Source: Methanosarcinales archaeon (lineage in GTDB: Archaea > Halobacteriota > Methanosarcinia > Methanosarcinales > Methanogasteraceae). From it: DNA of 6,556 nucleotides. Location: the NCBI GenBank assembly GCA_030609345.1, contig JAUWCK010000062.1, forward strand, positions 1 through 6,556, read 5' to 3'. Positions within the stretch are counted from its first letter, which is position 1; every line of letters starts with the position of its first letter. This document shows, in pieces, positions 1-6,431 of this stretch. A program made the position numbers and the translations under genes. Under the pieces are notes generated by a model. That model searched no databases and was not told the DNA's origin. It worked only from the letters and a program-made list of their open reading frames with translations.

Positions 1-84
1 CGGCGCACCGCAGCGGCGGCAGTGCTCTGCAAGCATCGTCCCGCCAAGTTCGAGCAATCTGGACATGGCATCGATCTCATCCAT
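1..84 (-). CDS. p27/SSSCA1-type zinc-ribbon protein, N-terminal part
   Basis: Only the first 28 codons are inside the window; the gene continues past base 1. The translation begins MDEIDAMSRLLELGGTMLAE and ends HCRRCGAP. This matches the start of the Sjogren's syndrome/scleroderma autoantigen 1 (Auto_anti-p27, human ZNRD2-like) family, which in archaea begins with a short helix, a GATMLAEHC-type segment and a CxxC knuckle. Cys22 and Cys25 would be the first two zinc ligands; the second pair lies outside. The family's molecular role is poorly known. An in-frame TAG at 93-91 leaves ATG at 84 as the first possible start; Met7 (66-64) is an alternative. It diverges from the UPF0147 gene. The family call is from recalled consensus and rests on a short fragment. 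Confidence 0.78.
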   Translation of the reverse strand, partial: MDEIDAMSRLLELGGTMLAEHCRRCGAP

Positions 85-92
85 AACCTCCT
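85..92 (-). promoter_or_regulatory. Shine-Dalgarno-like AGGAGGTT abutting a start codon
   Basis: Read on the minus strand, AGGAGGTT lies directly against the ATG at 84, so the GGAGG core is only about two bases from the start, whereas 5-9 is usual. The motif matches the 16S 3' end well, but the spacing is poor for the first ATG. Met7 would be too far away. If transcription starts near base 84, as the TATA-like element at 107-115 suggests, the motif may not be in the mRNA at all. Confidence 0.35.
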
Positions 93-106
93 ATCGATCA
101 CCCATC

Positions 107-115
107 TTTAAATAT
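107..115. promoter_or_regulatory. TATA box, probably shared by divergent genes
   Basis: The sequence TTTAAATAT is a near-palindromic archaeal TATA-box candidate in the gap between the zinc-ribbon gene and the UPF0147 gene. Its centre is about 26-27 bp from the zinc-ribbon ATG at 84, which would give a leaderless transcript. On the plus strand it predicts a start near 137, a leader of about 25 bases before the ATG at 164. Position and composition are seen directly; promoter function is inferred. Confidence 0.5.
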
Positions 116-163
116 GATATGGTGTGGATATACCACATACAGATTGGAATATGGATGATGCCC

Positions 164-427
164 ATGTCGATCAAAGAAACAGTTGAACAATGCAATATTA
201 TTCTGGATACTATCCTGAACGATACGTCGGTGCCCCGGAATATACGCCATGCAGCAGACGAAATAAAGAAAAATTTAGCAAATGAAAATGAATCAATCTC
301 ATTCCGTGCTGCAACCAGCCTTAATATTCTAAATAAGATCACAAATGACCCGAACATGCCGATGCATACTCGCACTCTCGTCTGGAATCTTGCAAGCCAG
401 TTTGAGATGATTGCAGTTGAAGAGTGA
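164..427 (+). CDS. UPF0147 family protein
   Basis: This 87-residue protein matches the archaeal UPF0147 family, small helical proteins of about 85-90 residues with no established function. Recognisable family segments are the VPRNIRHAADE stretch near residues 22-32 and the NDPNMPMHTRT stretch near 59-69. The ATG at 164 was chosen because it gives the usual family length. The open frame extends upstream to 65, but those 33 extra residues lie over the likely promoter and the divergent gene. In-frame ATGs at 155 and 158 cannot be excluded. A TGAT at 156-159 could pair weakly with the 16S 3' end. gatD follows 25 bp downstream on the same strand, so the two probably share a transcript, although a functional link is unproven. 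Confidence 0.88.
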   Translation: MSIKETVEQCNIILDTILNDTSVPRNIRHAADEIKKNLANENESISFRAATSLNILNKITNDPNMPMHTRTLVWNLASQFEMIAVEE

Positions 428-437
428 TTGCATGATT

Positions 438-448
438 GGAGATTGATC
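438..448 (+). promoter_or_regulatory. Ribosome-binding region of gatD
   Basis: GGAG at 438-441 and TGATC at 444-448 both resemble pieces of the archaeal GGAGGTGATC complement to the 16S 3' end. They sit 11 and 4 bases before the ATG at 453. An in-frame TGA at 444-446 overlaps them and rules out any gatD start further upstream. Confidence 0.5.
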
Positions 449-452
449 TGCC

Positions 453-1754
453 ATGGAGCCGGAACAGGGCGACCGGGTGCGCGTTATAACCGATTGCGTG
501 ACGTACGAAGGCGTGCTGATGCCGAGCACCACTGGTCGGATCGTGATCAAACTGGATAACGGTTACAACGTCGGAGTGGACAGGGGCGCGCAGATCGAAC
601 GGATCGAGAAGAGAGCGCCCGCCTCCGGAGAATCCGAAAGGAAAGGAAAACAAGAATGGGTTCCCAGGGATGATCTGCCGACCGTTGCGATACTCTCGAC
701 CGGTGGAACCATCGCAAGCAGGGTCGATTACCGCACAGGAGCGGTCACTGCCCAGTTCACAGCAGAGGACGTCCTCGATGCGATACCGGAGTTGCGAAAG
801 ATCGCAAACTACCGCTCAAAGGTCGTCTACAACATCCTCTCAGAGAACATGCGTGCCGAGTACTGGATCGAACTTGCGCGTGCCATCGCAGAAGAGATCG
901 AGAACGGTGTAGATGGTGTGATCGTGACGCACGGCACCGACACAATGGGCTACACCGCGGCAGCGCTCTCATTCATGATCGAGACCCCGGTTCCGATCGT
1001 TCTTGTTGGTTCGCAGCGGAGCGCTGACCGACCGTCAAGCGACAATGCGATGAACGCAATCTGCGCCGCATCGGTTGCGGTAAGCGACATCGCGGAGGTC
1101 TGCGTGGTCATGCACGGGAGCACGTCAGATGACTACAGCCTGATCCACCGCGGAACACGGGTTCGGAAGATGCACACCTCACGAAGGGATGCGTTCCGGT
1201 CGATCAACGCGTCACCCATCGGCAGGATCGATTACCCAGAGTGTGAGATCAGGACGTTTACGGACTACACGAGGAGAGGTGAGCAGGAACTTGTACTTCG
1301 TGACAGCATGGAGCAGAAGTGCGCTCTTCTCAAGTATATACCAGGAGCAAGCCCTGAACTCCTCCGGTTCTGCAGTCTTTCAGGATATAAGGGAATCGTT
1401 ATCGAGGGCACCGGGCTTGGGCATGTCGCTTCCGACTGGATCGAATTAATCGAGTACGCGGCATCAGGCGACATCCCCGTCGTGATCACGTCCCAGTGCC
1501 TGAACGGGAGGATATGCGACCGGGTCTATGATACCGGGCGGGATATGCTCAACGCAGGCGCTATCGAGGCTGAAGACATGCTCCCAGAAGTCGCACTCGT
1601 GAAACTGATGTGGTCGCTCGGGCAGGGGTGGGAGTACGATGAGATCTGTGCGAATATGACTGAGAACATCGCCGGAGAGATCAGTGGAAGTTCGGGGTAC
1701 GGCTATGGTAGCGGAGCTGCGGATAGGCATAGCCAGCCGTCCGTGGACGCTTGA
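453..1754 (+). CDS. gatD: Glu-tRNA(Gln) amidotransferase subunit D
   Basis: GatD is the asparaginase-like subunit of the archaeal GatDE enzyme. It releases ammonia from glutamine so that GatE can convert Glu-tRNA(Gln) to Gln-tRNA(Gln) in the cytoplasm. The 433-residue protein has the small N-terminal beta-barrel of GatD (about 5-45, GDRVRVITD onward), a charged linker, then an L-asparaginase fold from about 76 to 410. Catalytic motifs are intact: TGGTIAS at 83-89 with Thr86, HGTDTM at 160-165 with Thr162 and Asp163, and Lys239 in RKMHTS. The N-terminal barrel and the linker separate it from plain type I asparaginases. It ends with ENIAGEI followed by a Gly/Ser/Tyr-rich tail that seems somewhat longer than usual. 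It follows the UPF0147 gene by 25 bp. The partner gatE is not in this window, and the next gene is on the opposite strand. Confidence 0.96.
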   Translation: MEPEQGDRVRVITDCVTYEGVLMPSTTGRIVIKLDNGYNVGVDRGAQIERIEKRAPASGESERKGKQEWVPRDDLPTVAILSTGGTIASRVDYRTGAVTAQFTAEDVLDAIPELRKIANYRSKVVYNILSENMRAEYWIELARAIAEEIENGVDGVIVTHGTDTMGYTAAALSFMIETPVPIVLVGSQRSADRPSSDNAMNAICAASVAVSDIAEVCVVMHGSTSDDYSLIHRGTRVRKMHTSRRDAFRSINASPIGRIDYPECEIRTFTDYTRRGEQELVLRDSMEQKCALLKYIPGASPELLRFCSLSGYKGIVIEGTGLGHVASDWIELIEYAASGDIPVVITSQCLNGRICDRVYDTGRDMLNAGAIEAEDMLPEVALVKLMWSLGQGWEYDEICANMTENIAGEISGSSGYGYGSGAADRHSQPSVDA

Positions 1755-2079
1755 TCAGCGGATCAGATCGCTCACACTGAGACCGGTAACGCCTATCGCA
1801 ATCAGGACTATTGAAGCGATCTTCAGAGCATTTGCGGGTTCTTAAGTGCAGGATTCCGATGATGCTCACGATCACAATTCCTGATCCAACCCACACAGCG
1901 TAAGCAAAACTGAGGTCAAATGTCTTTAAGGCAAAGATAAAGATGGTAAATGCGATTCCCCAGAAGACAAAGGTGAGAACAGAGGGAACAAGGTTCGAGA
2001 AGCCGTCGGAGAGCTTCATACAGGTGGTGCCGCAGACCTCCATGATAATTCCTACTGCGAGAAGTAACCATTGCATCAT
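1755..2079 (-). pseudogene. SMR-family small multidrug exporter, one frameshift
   Basis: Small four-helix inner-membrane exporter of the EmrE/Qac type, which exchanges protons for lipophilic cations. Residues 1-78 read cleanly from ATG 2079. They include the essential Glu14 in MEVCGTT, the MKLSDGFS segment and AYAVW with Trp63, at the same numbering as EmrE. After His78 the frame breaks at TTAA (plus-strand 1842-1845). Another frame resumes at GAA (1841-1839) with EPANALKIASIVLIAIG and ends VSDLIR-stop at 1755, supplying the missing fourth helix. Alignment to EmrE favours loss of two bases (His-Phe-Lys-Glu expected), for an intact length of 108. GGAG at 2093-2090 lies 10 bases before the ATG. 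The unframeshifted reading runs on to 1681 with unrelated residues over gatD. It is either a recent pseudogene or a sequence error. Motifs favour Qac-type over guanidinium exporters. Confidence 0.88.
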
Positions 2080-2135
2080 TGGTTATTGTCTCCAATTGTT
2101 AATCTGTTCTTCTGTCAGACCCGGAAGCGCAAAGA

Positions 2136-2141
2136 TATTAA
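2136..2141. promoter_or_regulatory. TATA-like element between SMR gene and dapL
   Basis: TATTAA, within an AAAGATATTAAGG context, begins 30 bases before the dapL ATG. That is the distance expected for a leaderless archaeal transcript, and dapL shows no convincing ribosome-binding site. Read on the minus strand it is TTAATA, and transcription starting about 27 bases away would give the SMR gene a leader of roughly 32 bases carrying its GGAG. The 86-bp gap contains no better candidate in either direction. Promoter function is inferred. Confidence 0.42.
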
Positions 2142-2165
2142 GGCATCAGCGACTTCGATTCTTGT

Positions 2166-3317
2166 ATGTACGCAAAGAGACTCACAGCGCTTCCGCCCTA
2201 TCTTTTCGCGGCGATCGATGAAGCAAAAGAAAATGCGATCAAGCGTGGGGTTGATGTCATCGATCTCGGCGTCGGCGATCCTGACCTGCCGCCGCCAGCC
2301 CATATCATCGATGCGCTATGTGCGTCCGCGCACGACCCAGAGCGGCACCAGTATCCCTCGTACACAGGAATGTTAACCTTTCGTGAGGCAGCAGCCGAAT
2401 GGTACAGGAAGACGTTCGATATCACGCTTGACGCGGGAAGCGAGGTGCTTGCGCTCATCGGATCGAAGGAAGGGCTTGCGCACATCCCGCTTGCGTTCGT
2501 AAACCCGGGCGATGTCGTGCTTGTGCCGGATCCGGCATACCCGGTCTACAAGATCGGGACGCTCTTTGCAGGCGGCGTGCCTTACACCATGCCGCTTCTC
2601 GCAGAAGCCGGTTTCCTGCCTGATCTGGACGCAATACCATCTGACGTCGCAGATAAAGCCAGACTGATCTTTCTCAATTACCCGAACAACCCGACTGCGG
2701 CAGTCGCTGATCTCTCATTTTTTAAGGAGGTAGTCGATTTCGCAAGCGAGCACGACATAATCGTTGTGCACGACAATCCGTATTCTGAGATCACATTCGG
2801 CAAGTACCGTGCCCCGAGTCTCCTATCGGCGCCGGGAGCGATGGATGTCGGGATCGAGATGCACTCGTTATCAAAGACCTACAACATGACCGGCTGGCGC
2901 ATCGGTTTTGCTGTCGGGAATCCTGAAATCCTCTCAGGGCTCGGCACGGTCAAGACAAACATCGATTCCGGGGTATTCGAGCCCGTCCAGGAGGCGGCAA
3001 TCACTGCACTCACGGGTCCACAGGATTGTATCAGCGATATGCGCAAGATATACACGGAACGGAGAGACCTGATGATCTCCGGATTGCATACGCTTGGAAT
3101 CGATGCCGCACCGCCAGAGGCGACGTTCTACATCTGGACGCCAGTACCTGATGGCTACACCTCGCTCTCGTTCTCTGCGATGCTTCTTGAGAAGATCGGG
3201 ATCGTGGCAACGCCAGGAGTCGGGTTCGGGGAGTACGGTGAAGGTTATGTCAGGTTCTCGCTGACGAGCTCCACCGATCGGATAGCAGAAGCGGTCGACC
3301 GGATGCACAACGTGTGA
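2166..3317 (+). CDS. dapL: LL-diaminopimelate aminotransferase
   Basis: PLP-dependent class I/II aminotransferase that converts tetrahydrodipicolinate to LL-diaminopimelate in one step, on the route to lysine in many archaea. The 383-residue length fits the archaeal/bacterial DapL group. The N-terminus reads [13 protein letters not shown], followed by [12 protein letters not shown] at 33-44. PLP-site features are NYPNNPT at 171-177 (Asn175), DNPY at 203-206 (Asp203, Tyr206), and [15 protein letters not shown] from 234 with Schiff-base Lys237 and Arg245. YVRFSL at 361-366 carries the substrate-carboxylate Arg363. No frameshift is seen. The ATG at 2166 fits the family start; no Shine-Dalgarno is evident, but a TATA-like element lies 30 bases upstream, so it may be leaderless. 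Other aminotransferases of this fold (aspartate, MfnC-like) are the main alternative; the N-terminus favours DapL. No other lysine gene is adjacent. Confidence 0.86.
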   Translation: MYAKRLTALPPYLFAAIDEAKENAIKRGVDVIDLGVGDPDLPPPAHIIDALCASAHDPERHQYPSYTGMLTFREAAAEWYRKTFDITLDAGSEVLALIGSKEGLAHIPLAFVNPGDVVLVPDPAYPVYKIGTLFAGGVPYTMPLLAEAGFLPDLDAIPSDVADKARLIFLNYPNNPTAAVADLSFFKEVVDFASEHDIIVVHDNPYSEITFGKYRAPSLLSAPGAMDVGIEMHSLSKTYNMTGWRIGFAVGNPEILSGLGTVKTNIDSGVFEPVQEAAITALTGPQDCISDMRKIYTERRDLMISGLHTLGIDAAPPEATFYIWTPVPDGYTSLSFSAMLLEKIGIVATPGVGFGEYGEGYVRFSLTSSTDRIAEAVDRMHNV

Positions 3318-3325
3318 TTCGGCAA

Positions 3326-3397
3326 CGTCCCGACCGGGACTCGAACCCGGGTCCATCGCTCCGGAGGCGATGAGGATATCCGCTACCCTATCGAGAC
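3326..3397 (-). tRNA. tRNA-Arg (anticodon CCG)
   Basis: A complete 72-base cloverleaf folds on the minus strand. The acceptor GTCTCGA pairs with TCGGGAC (one G-T pair) with G as discriminator. The D-arm has loop AGCGGATA and a short stem with a T-T apposition at 13-22. The anticodon stem ATCGC/GCGAT closes loop CTCCGGA, giving anticodon CCG (3364-3362), which reads the Arg codon CGG. The variable loop is 4 bases. The T-arm CCGGG-TTCGAGT-CCCGG is perfect. There is no intron, and CCA is not encoded, as expected in many archaea. Its 3' end faces the dapL stop, 8 bp away. Confidence 0.96.
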
Positions 3398-3402
3398 TTT
3401 TT
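3398..3402 (+). terminator. Oligo-T run, possible dapL terminator
   Basis: Five T follow the antisense side of the tRNA gene, 80 bases after the dapL stop. Archaeal RNA polymerase can terminate at short T runs, so this may end dapL readthrough that would otherwise enter the MATE gene in antisense. The run is short and the call is weak. Confidence 0.22.
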
Positions 3403-3422
3403 GTATGATTGTGGGATCGGTG

Positions 3423-3430
3423 CAGATAAG
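3423..3430 (-). promoter_or_regulatory. Possible TATA box of tRNA-Arg
   Basis: On the minus strand CTTATCTG lies 26-33 bases upstream of the first tRNA base, the usual distance for an archaeal TATA box. The match to consensus is partial. The 81-bp gap between the tRNA and the MATE stop contains no gene that I can support. Confidence 0.35.
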
Positions 3431-3478
3431 AGTTGTGGCTTTCAGGGTTCGTCTGTGAACTTCGCACCCCCCACCGTC

Positions 3479-4865
3479 TCACCGTCTACCTGCAAGAAGC
3501 CCCCGTACATACAGCCGCGCCCAGATAAACGCTACTGCAGGACCAATGACGTTTGCAGCAACGAGACCCCACCAGATCCCGGTAAGCCCCATGCCAAAGT
3601 TAAACGCGAAGAGAGCTGCAAATATTGGGGTCAGGATGAGCGTGCGCAGGATCGTGACAAAGAGTGCGTTCATCCCCTTCCCGGTCCCCTGGAAGAGCGA
3701 GGAAGAGAGCATCCCAAACGGCACGGTCACATAGAAGAGACTCACGATCCTTAAGAAGATTACCAGATCGGGTGCGATGTGTGCCGCGCTCTCGGACTGC
3801 GTGAACATAGCAGCTATCTGGGGGGCGAAGATGAAGGTTGCCACCGCTATCACCGCCTCTATCAACACACCGATCTTTGTTGCATAGAGATGAGCGATAC
3901 TCACCTTATCATAGGAGCGTGCACCGAAAGCAGCCCCTGTTACCGAGACGACCGCTGTTGCGATACCGATTAAGGGCAGTGTCGCAATCGATACCACCCG
4001 CCATCCTGTGGTATAGACCGCAACCCCCTCGATGCTGCCCACCACCACTACCATGACATTCATTATCACCATTGTAAGCGACATCGAGAGTTGCGTTGCA
4101 GAAGCCGGAATGCCGACCCTGAAGATATTCCTGACAATCACCCTATCGAACCTGAAACCGCTGAATTTGAATGATACGTACGTGTCCTTCTTAAAAAGCA
4201 GCCAGTTTACCATGACCGCAGACGAGACTGCCAGCGATACGAGTGTAGCCCATGCAGCACCCGCGATGCCCATGCCGAGAATGTAGATGAAGATCGGGTC
4301 CAGTATAATATTGAGACCCGCGCCCAGCGTCATGACATACATAGCTCGCTTGACATCGCCCTCAGCTCGCAGTATTGCGCTTGCGACGCTTGTTATGAAT
4401 ATGAAGATGCTGCCTGCGAAGATGATCCTGGCATACGAGACAGCCATCCCTGTTGCACTGCCAGCACCGATCAGGACGAACACGTCCTCGGCAAAGGCAA
4501 AGAGCGGGATTGTGAAGAGAACCGCAAGCAAGAGCATCATAACAATCGTGTGAACCGCCACATTGTCTGCACCCTCCTTATCACTGGCACCGATCCTTCT
4601 GGATATGGCAGACCCGCCGCCCACCCCGAGTCCGTTGGAGAGCGCCATGGCTGCAAAGAAGAACGGGAATACAAAGCCGATCGCAGCGAGAGCGTCCGCA
4701 CCGAGACCTGAGACCCATATCGCATCGACGAGATTGTAGATCGTCTGCGCTGACATAGCTACGATCATCGGCAGCGACAGTTTTATGATGGCTTTTTTTA
4801 GAATCGCCGAGAAGTGTTTTTACGCCTTCGGAGTATTCCTTTCTGCTGTTGTCGCTATTTTCCAT
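3479..4865 (-). pseudogene. MATE-family efflux transporter, one frameshift
   Basis: Twelve-helix membrane antiporter of the MATE family (NorM/DinF-like), which exports drugs or metabolites in exchange for sodium or protons. From ATG 4865 the N-terminus reads MENSDNSRKEYSEGVKTLL then GDSKK. It breaks at a run of seven A (plus-strand T at 4793-4799) and resumes in the next frame as AIIKLSLPMIVAMSAQTIYN, then NLVDAIWVSGLGADALAA. With six A the gene would encode 461 residues, the normal family length. The downstream frame is unbroken, with typical features: the GLGVGGGSAISRRIGA loop, an AILRAEGD turn after helix 4 and a SSSLFQGTGKG segment in the second half. Starting at the ATG at 4768 would lose most of helix 1, so I treat the two pieces as one gene. 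A GTG at 4880 is an alternative start. It diverges from the CDF gene. It may be a sequencing error, a recent pseudogene or a slippage-controlled gene. Confidence 0.9.
4793..4799 (-). other. A7 homopolymer at the MATE frameshift
   Basis: Seven A on the coding strand within TCTAAAAAAAGCC. The upstream frame reads GAT-TCT-AAA-AAA and the downstream conserved frame starts at GCC, so exactly one A is in excess. The site is 24 codons after the ATG at 4865. Confidence 0.9.
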
Positions 4866-4888
4866 CCTGATAACTCTCACGAGGCAAG

Positions 4889-4896
4889 TATTAAAT
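4889..4896. promoter_or_regulatory. Symmetric bidirectional TATA box (MATE / CDF)
   Basis: TATTAAAT reads ATTTAATA on the other strand. Its centre, 4892.5, is 27.5 bp from the CDF ATG at 4920 and 27.5 bp from the MATE ATG at 4865. That is the spacing expected between a TATA box and the first base of a leaderless mRNA, and neither start has a convincing Shine-Dalgarno. A GATAAA that could serve as a TFB-recognition element lies next to it on the MATE side. The positions are seen; the function is inferred. Confidence 0.55.
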
Positions 4897-4919
4897 GTTT
4901 ATCAGTAGATCATCTCTTC

Positions 4920-6152
4920 ATGATCCGCGTAGGCAGGGATAAAAGAGCGGCTCTGGTATCGATAGGAGTGACCGCATTTCTGGTGGTCATAAAATACGCT
5001 GCCGGAATGCTCTCAGGAAGTATCGCTCTCGTTGCTGACGCGATCCATTCACTCACAGACGTGATAAGTTCCATCGCGGTCTTTATCGGTCTTAAGATCT
5101 CGGATCGCAAGCCCACAGATGAGTTTCCTTACGGATTTTACAAGGCAGAGAATATCGTAAGTCTCTTTCTCGCTCTTGCAATCCTTTATGCCGGGTACGA
5201 GATTATTCTCACATCGATCGGATCGGCGGTCGGATCGGTTATCCTGACAGATATTCCGTTTGCACTCTCAGTCGCACTGATATCCCTGGTGTCATCCTTG
5301 CTTTTAAGCAATTATAAGCTTAAGGTCGGAAGAGCGGAAAATTCACCCAGTTTAATCGCGGATGGCAAGCATTCGAGGACGGATGCTCTCTCTTCCGCAG
5401 TCGTATTCGCGGGAATACTGGGAAACTATCTTGGTTTCTATTTCCTTGACTCGGCTGCCGGTATCATGGTCGCTCTCTTAATCTTCAAAGCAGGATACGG
5501 GATACTAAAAGATTCGATAAAGGTTCTCCTGGACGCATCCATCGATTACGAGAGTCTCAACCGGATCAGGGAGATCGCATCCGAAACTCACGGTGTCGGG
5601 AAGATACATTCCTTGAGCGCGAGGAGTTCCGGAAAGTTCATATTTATCGAGATGGATGTGGGTACGAACCTCACAGACCTTGAACGGGCGCACCAACTGA
5701 GCGATAAGATCGAAGAGAGGATCAAATCCGAGATGAAAAATGTTGACCGTGTCCTGATACATATAGAGCCAGAGGAGAAGGAATTTACAAGGTATGCGAT
5801 CCCGTGCATCGAGAACAACGGTCTCCCGTCCGAAATCTCCGGGCACTTTGGGGAGGCGGAATATTTCTGCATATTTGATATGCGAACAGATGACAACGAT
5901 CTTGTCGATATGCGGTTTCTGAAAAATCCGTTTGCCACCTTAGAGAAGCGGAAAGGGCTTAAAGCCGCCGAACTTCTGGTTGCGAACAGAATAGATAAAC
6001 TGATCACAAAGGAGAGTATCGCACAGAAGAGCGCGTTTTATGTCCTGGACGATGCTTATGTGGAGTCTGATGAGACCGATGCCGGCACCATCGGGGAAGT
6101 CATCGAGAAGATGAGGGGGGTGACGAGAGGTGATGGGGACAAAGCGGCATGA
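4920..6152 (+). CDS. Cation diffusion facilitator fused to a NifX-like domain
   Basis: A 410-residue membrane protein with two recognisable parts. Residues 1 to about 285 form a CDF antiporter that exports divalent metals: six helices (about 10-31, 34-58, 77-96, 108-130, 152-171, 173-193), then a cytoplasmic dimerisation domain ending in LIHIEPEE. The transport site is ADAIHSLTD in helix 2 (His43, Asp47) and ADGKHSRTD in helix 5 (His151, Asp155); this HD-HD set suggests zinc, by family analogy. Residues about 290-398 resemble the NifX/NifB-C dinitrogenase iron-molybdenum cofactor domain, with YAIPCIENNGLP, SGHFGEAEYF (His309) and a GTIGEVIEKM end. ATG 4920 was chosen because MIRVGRDKRAALVS is a normal CDF start and the TATA-like element lies 31 bases upstream. 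The open frame extends to 4785, but that overlaps the MATE gene. The appended domain may sense or chaperone metal or an Fe-S species; this is unproven. Confidence 0.92.
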   Translation: MIRVGRDKRAALVSIGVTAFLVVIKYAAGMLSGSIALVADAIHSLTDVISSIAVFIGLKISDRKPTDEFPYGFYKAENIVSLFLALAILYAGYEIILTSIGSAVGSVILTDIPFALSVALISLVSSLLLSNYKLKVGRAENSPSLIADGKHSRTDALSSAVVFAGILGNYLGFYFLDSAAGIMVALLIFKAGYGILKDSIKVLLDASIDYESLNRIREIASETHGVGKIHSLSARSSGKFIFIEMDVGTNLTDLERAHQLSDKIEERIKSEMKNVDRVLIHIEPEEKEFTRYAIPCIENNGLPSEISGHFGEAEYFCIFDMRTDDNDLVDMRFLKNPFATLEKRKGLKAAELLVANRIDKLITKESIAQKSAFYVLDDAYVESDETDAGTIGEVIEKMRGVTRGDGDKAA

Positions 6153-6431
6153 TCAGCCACCTCGCCTCCGGTATTCTATCAGCGCAGGAAGCACCACCAC
6201 AAAGATGCAGCCGAAGAAGAACCAGACGCCGGGATGGAGTCCGAGCACCTGTGTGAAATCGATCGATGAGATGCCCGCACCTTCCGCGATGGGTGCTGCT
6301 GCAAGTGCTGGTTCCGGGGCTGGCAACGTCTCGGCTGGCAGAGGTGCGGTGGTCTGCGCTGGCGTGTATGCCTGGGCTACCGCGTCCTCTGTGGTTAATC
6401 TTCTTTGCCATAACCCGACACTGTCTGAAAA
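6153..6431 (-). pseudogene. C-terminal remnant of a membrane-anchored protein
   Basis: The open frame ends at TGA 6155-6153, immediately after the CDF stop on the other strand. It encodes a Pro/Ala/Thr-rich linker (TPAQTTAPLPAETLPAPEPA and onward), a hydrophobic helix (VWFFFGCIFVVVLPALIEY) and a basic RRRGG end. This is the layout of the C-terminal anchor of an archaeal surface or secreted protein: an extracellular stalk, one helix and a positive cytoplasmic tail. No ATG, and no GTG or TTG early enough to matter, occurs in the frame before the upstream stop at 6434-6432. The sequence before about 6381 (reading leftward) is repeat-like. I infer that the 5' part was lost or replaced by the repeat. 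The parent family cannot be identified. A chance open frame is possible but the layout argues against it. Confidence 0.5.

Noticed and set aside
65..163. 33-residue N-terminal extension of the UPF0147 protein
   Set aside because: It covers the likely promoter and the divergent zinc-ribbon start; family length fits a start at 164.
1681..1845. Long C-terminal tail of the SMR protein in its original frame
   Set aside because: The residues after His78 are hydrophilic and unlike any SMR, while the missing helix 4 is found in another frame ending at 1755.
2934..3482. 182-residue minus-strand open frame over the dapL 3' end and the tRNA
   Set aside because: It is a shadow of dapL that also crosses the tRNA gene; its composition does not resemble a real protein.
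3479..4768. MATE protein as an intact 429-residue protein starting at the ATG at 4768
   Set aside because: It would lack most of transmembrane helix 1, and the upstream frame supplies exactly the missing family sequence.
4785..4919. 45-residue N-terminal extension of the CDF protein from the upstream ATG
   Set aside because: It overlaps the start region of the divergent MATE gene and the shared TATA-like element, and the CDF family begins naturally at the ATG at 4920.
5216..5240. Short direct repeat of TCGGATCGG
   Set aside because: It lies within the CDF coding sequence and is explained by similar Ile-Gly-Ser and Val-Gly-Ser codons.
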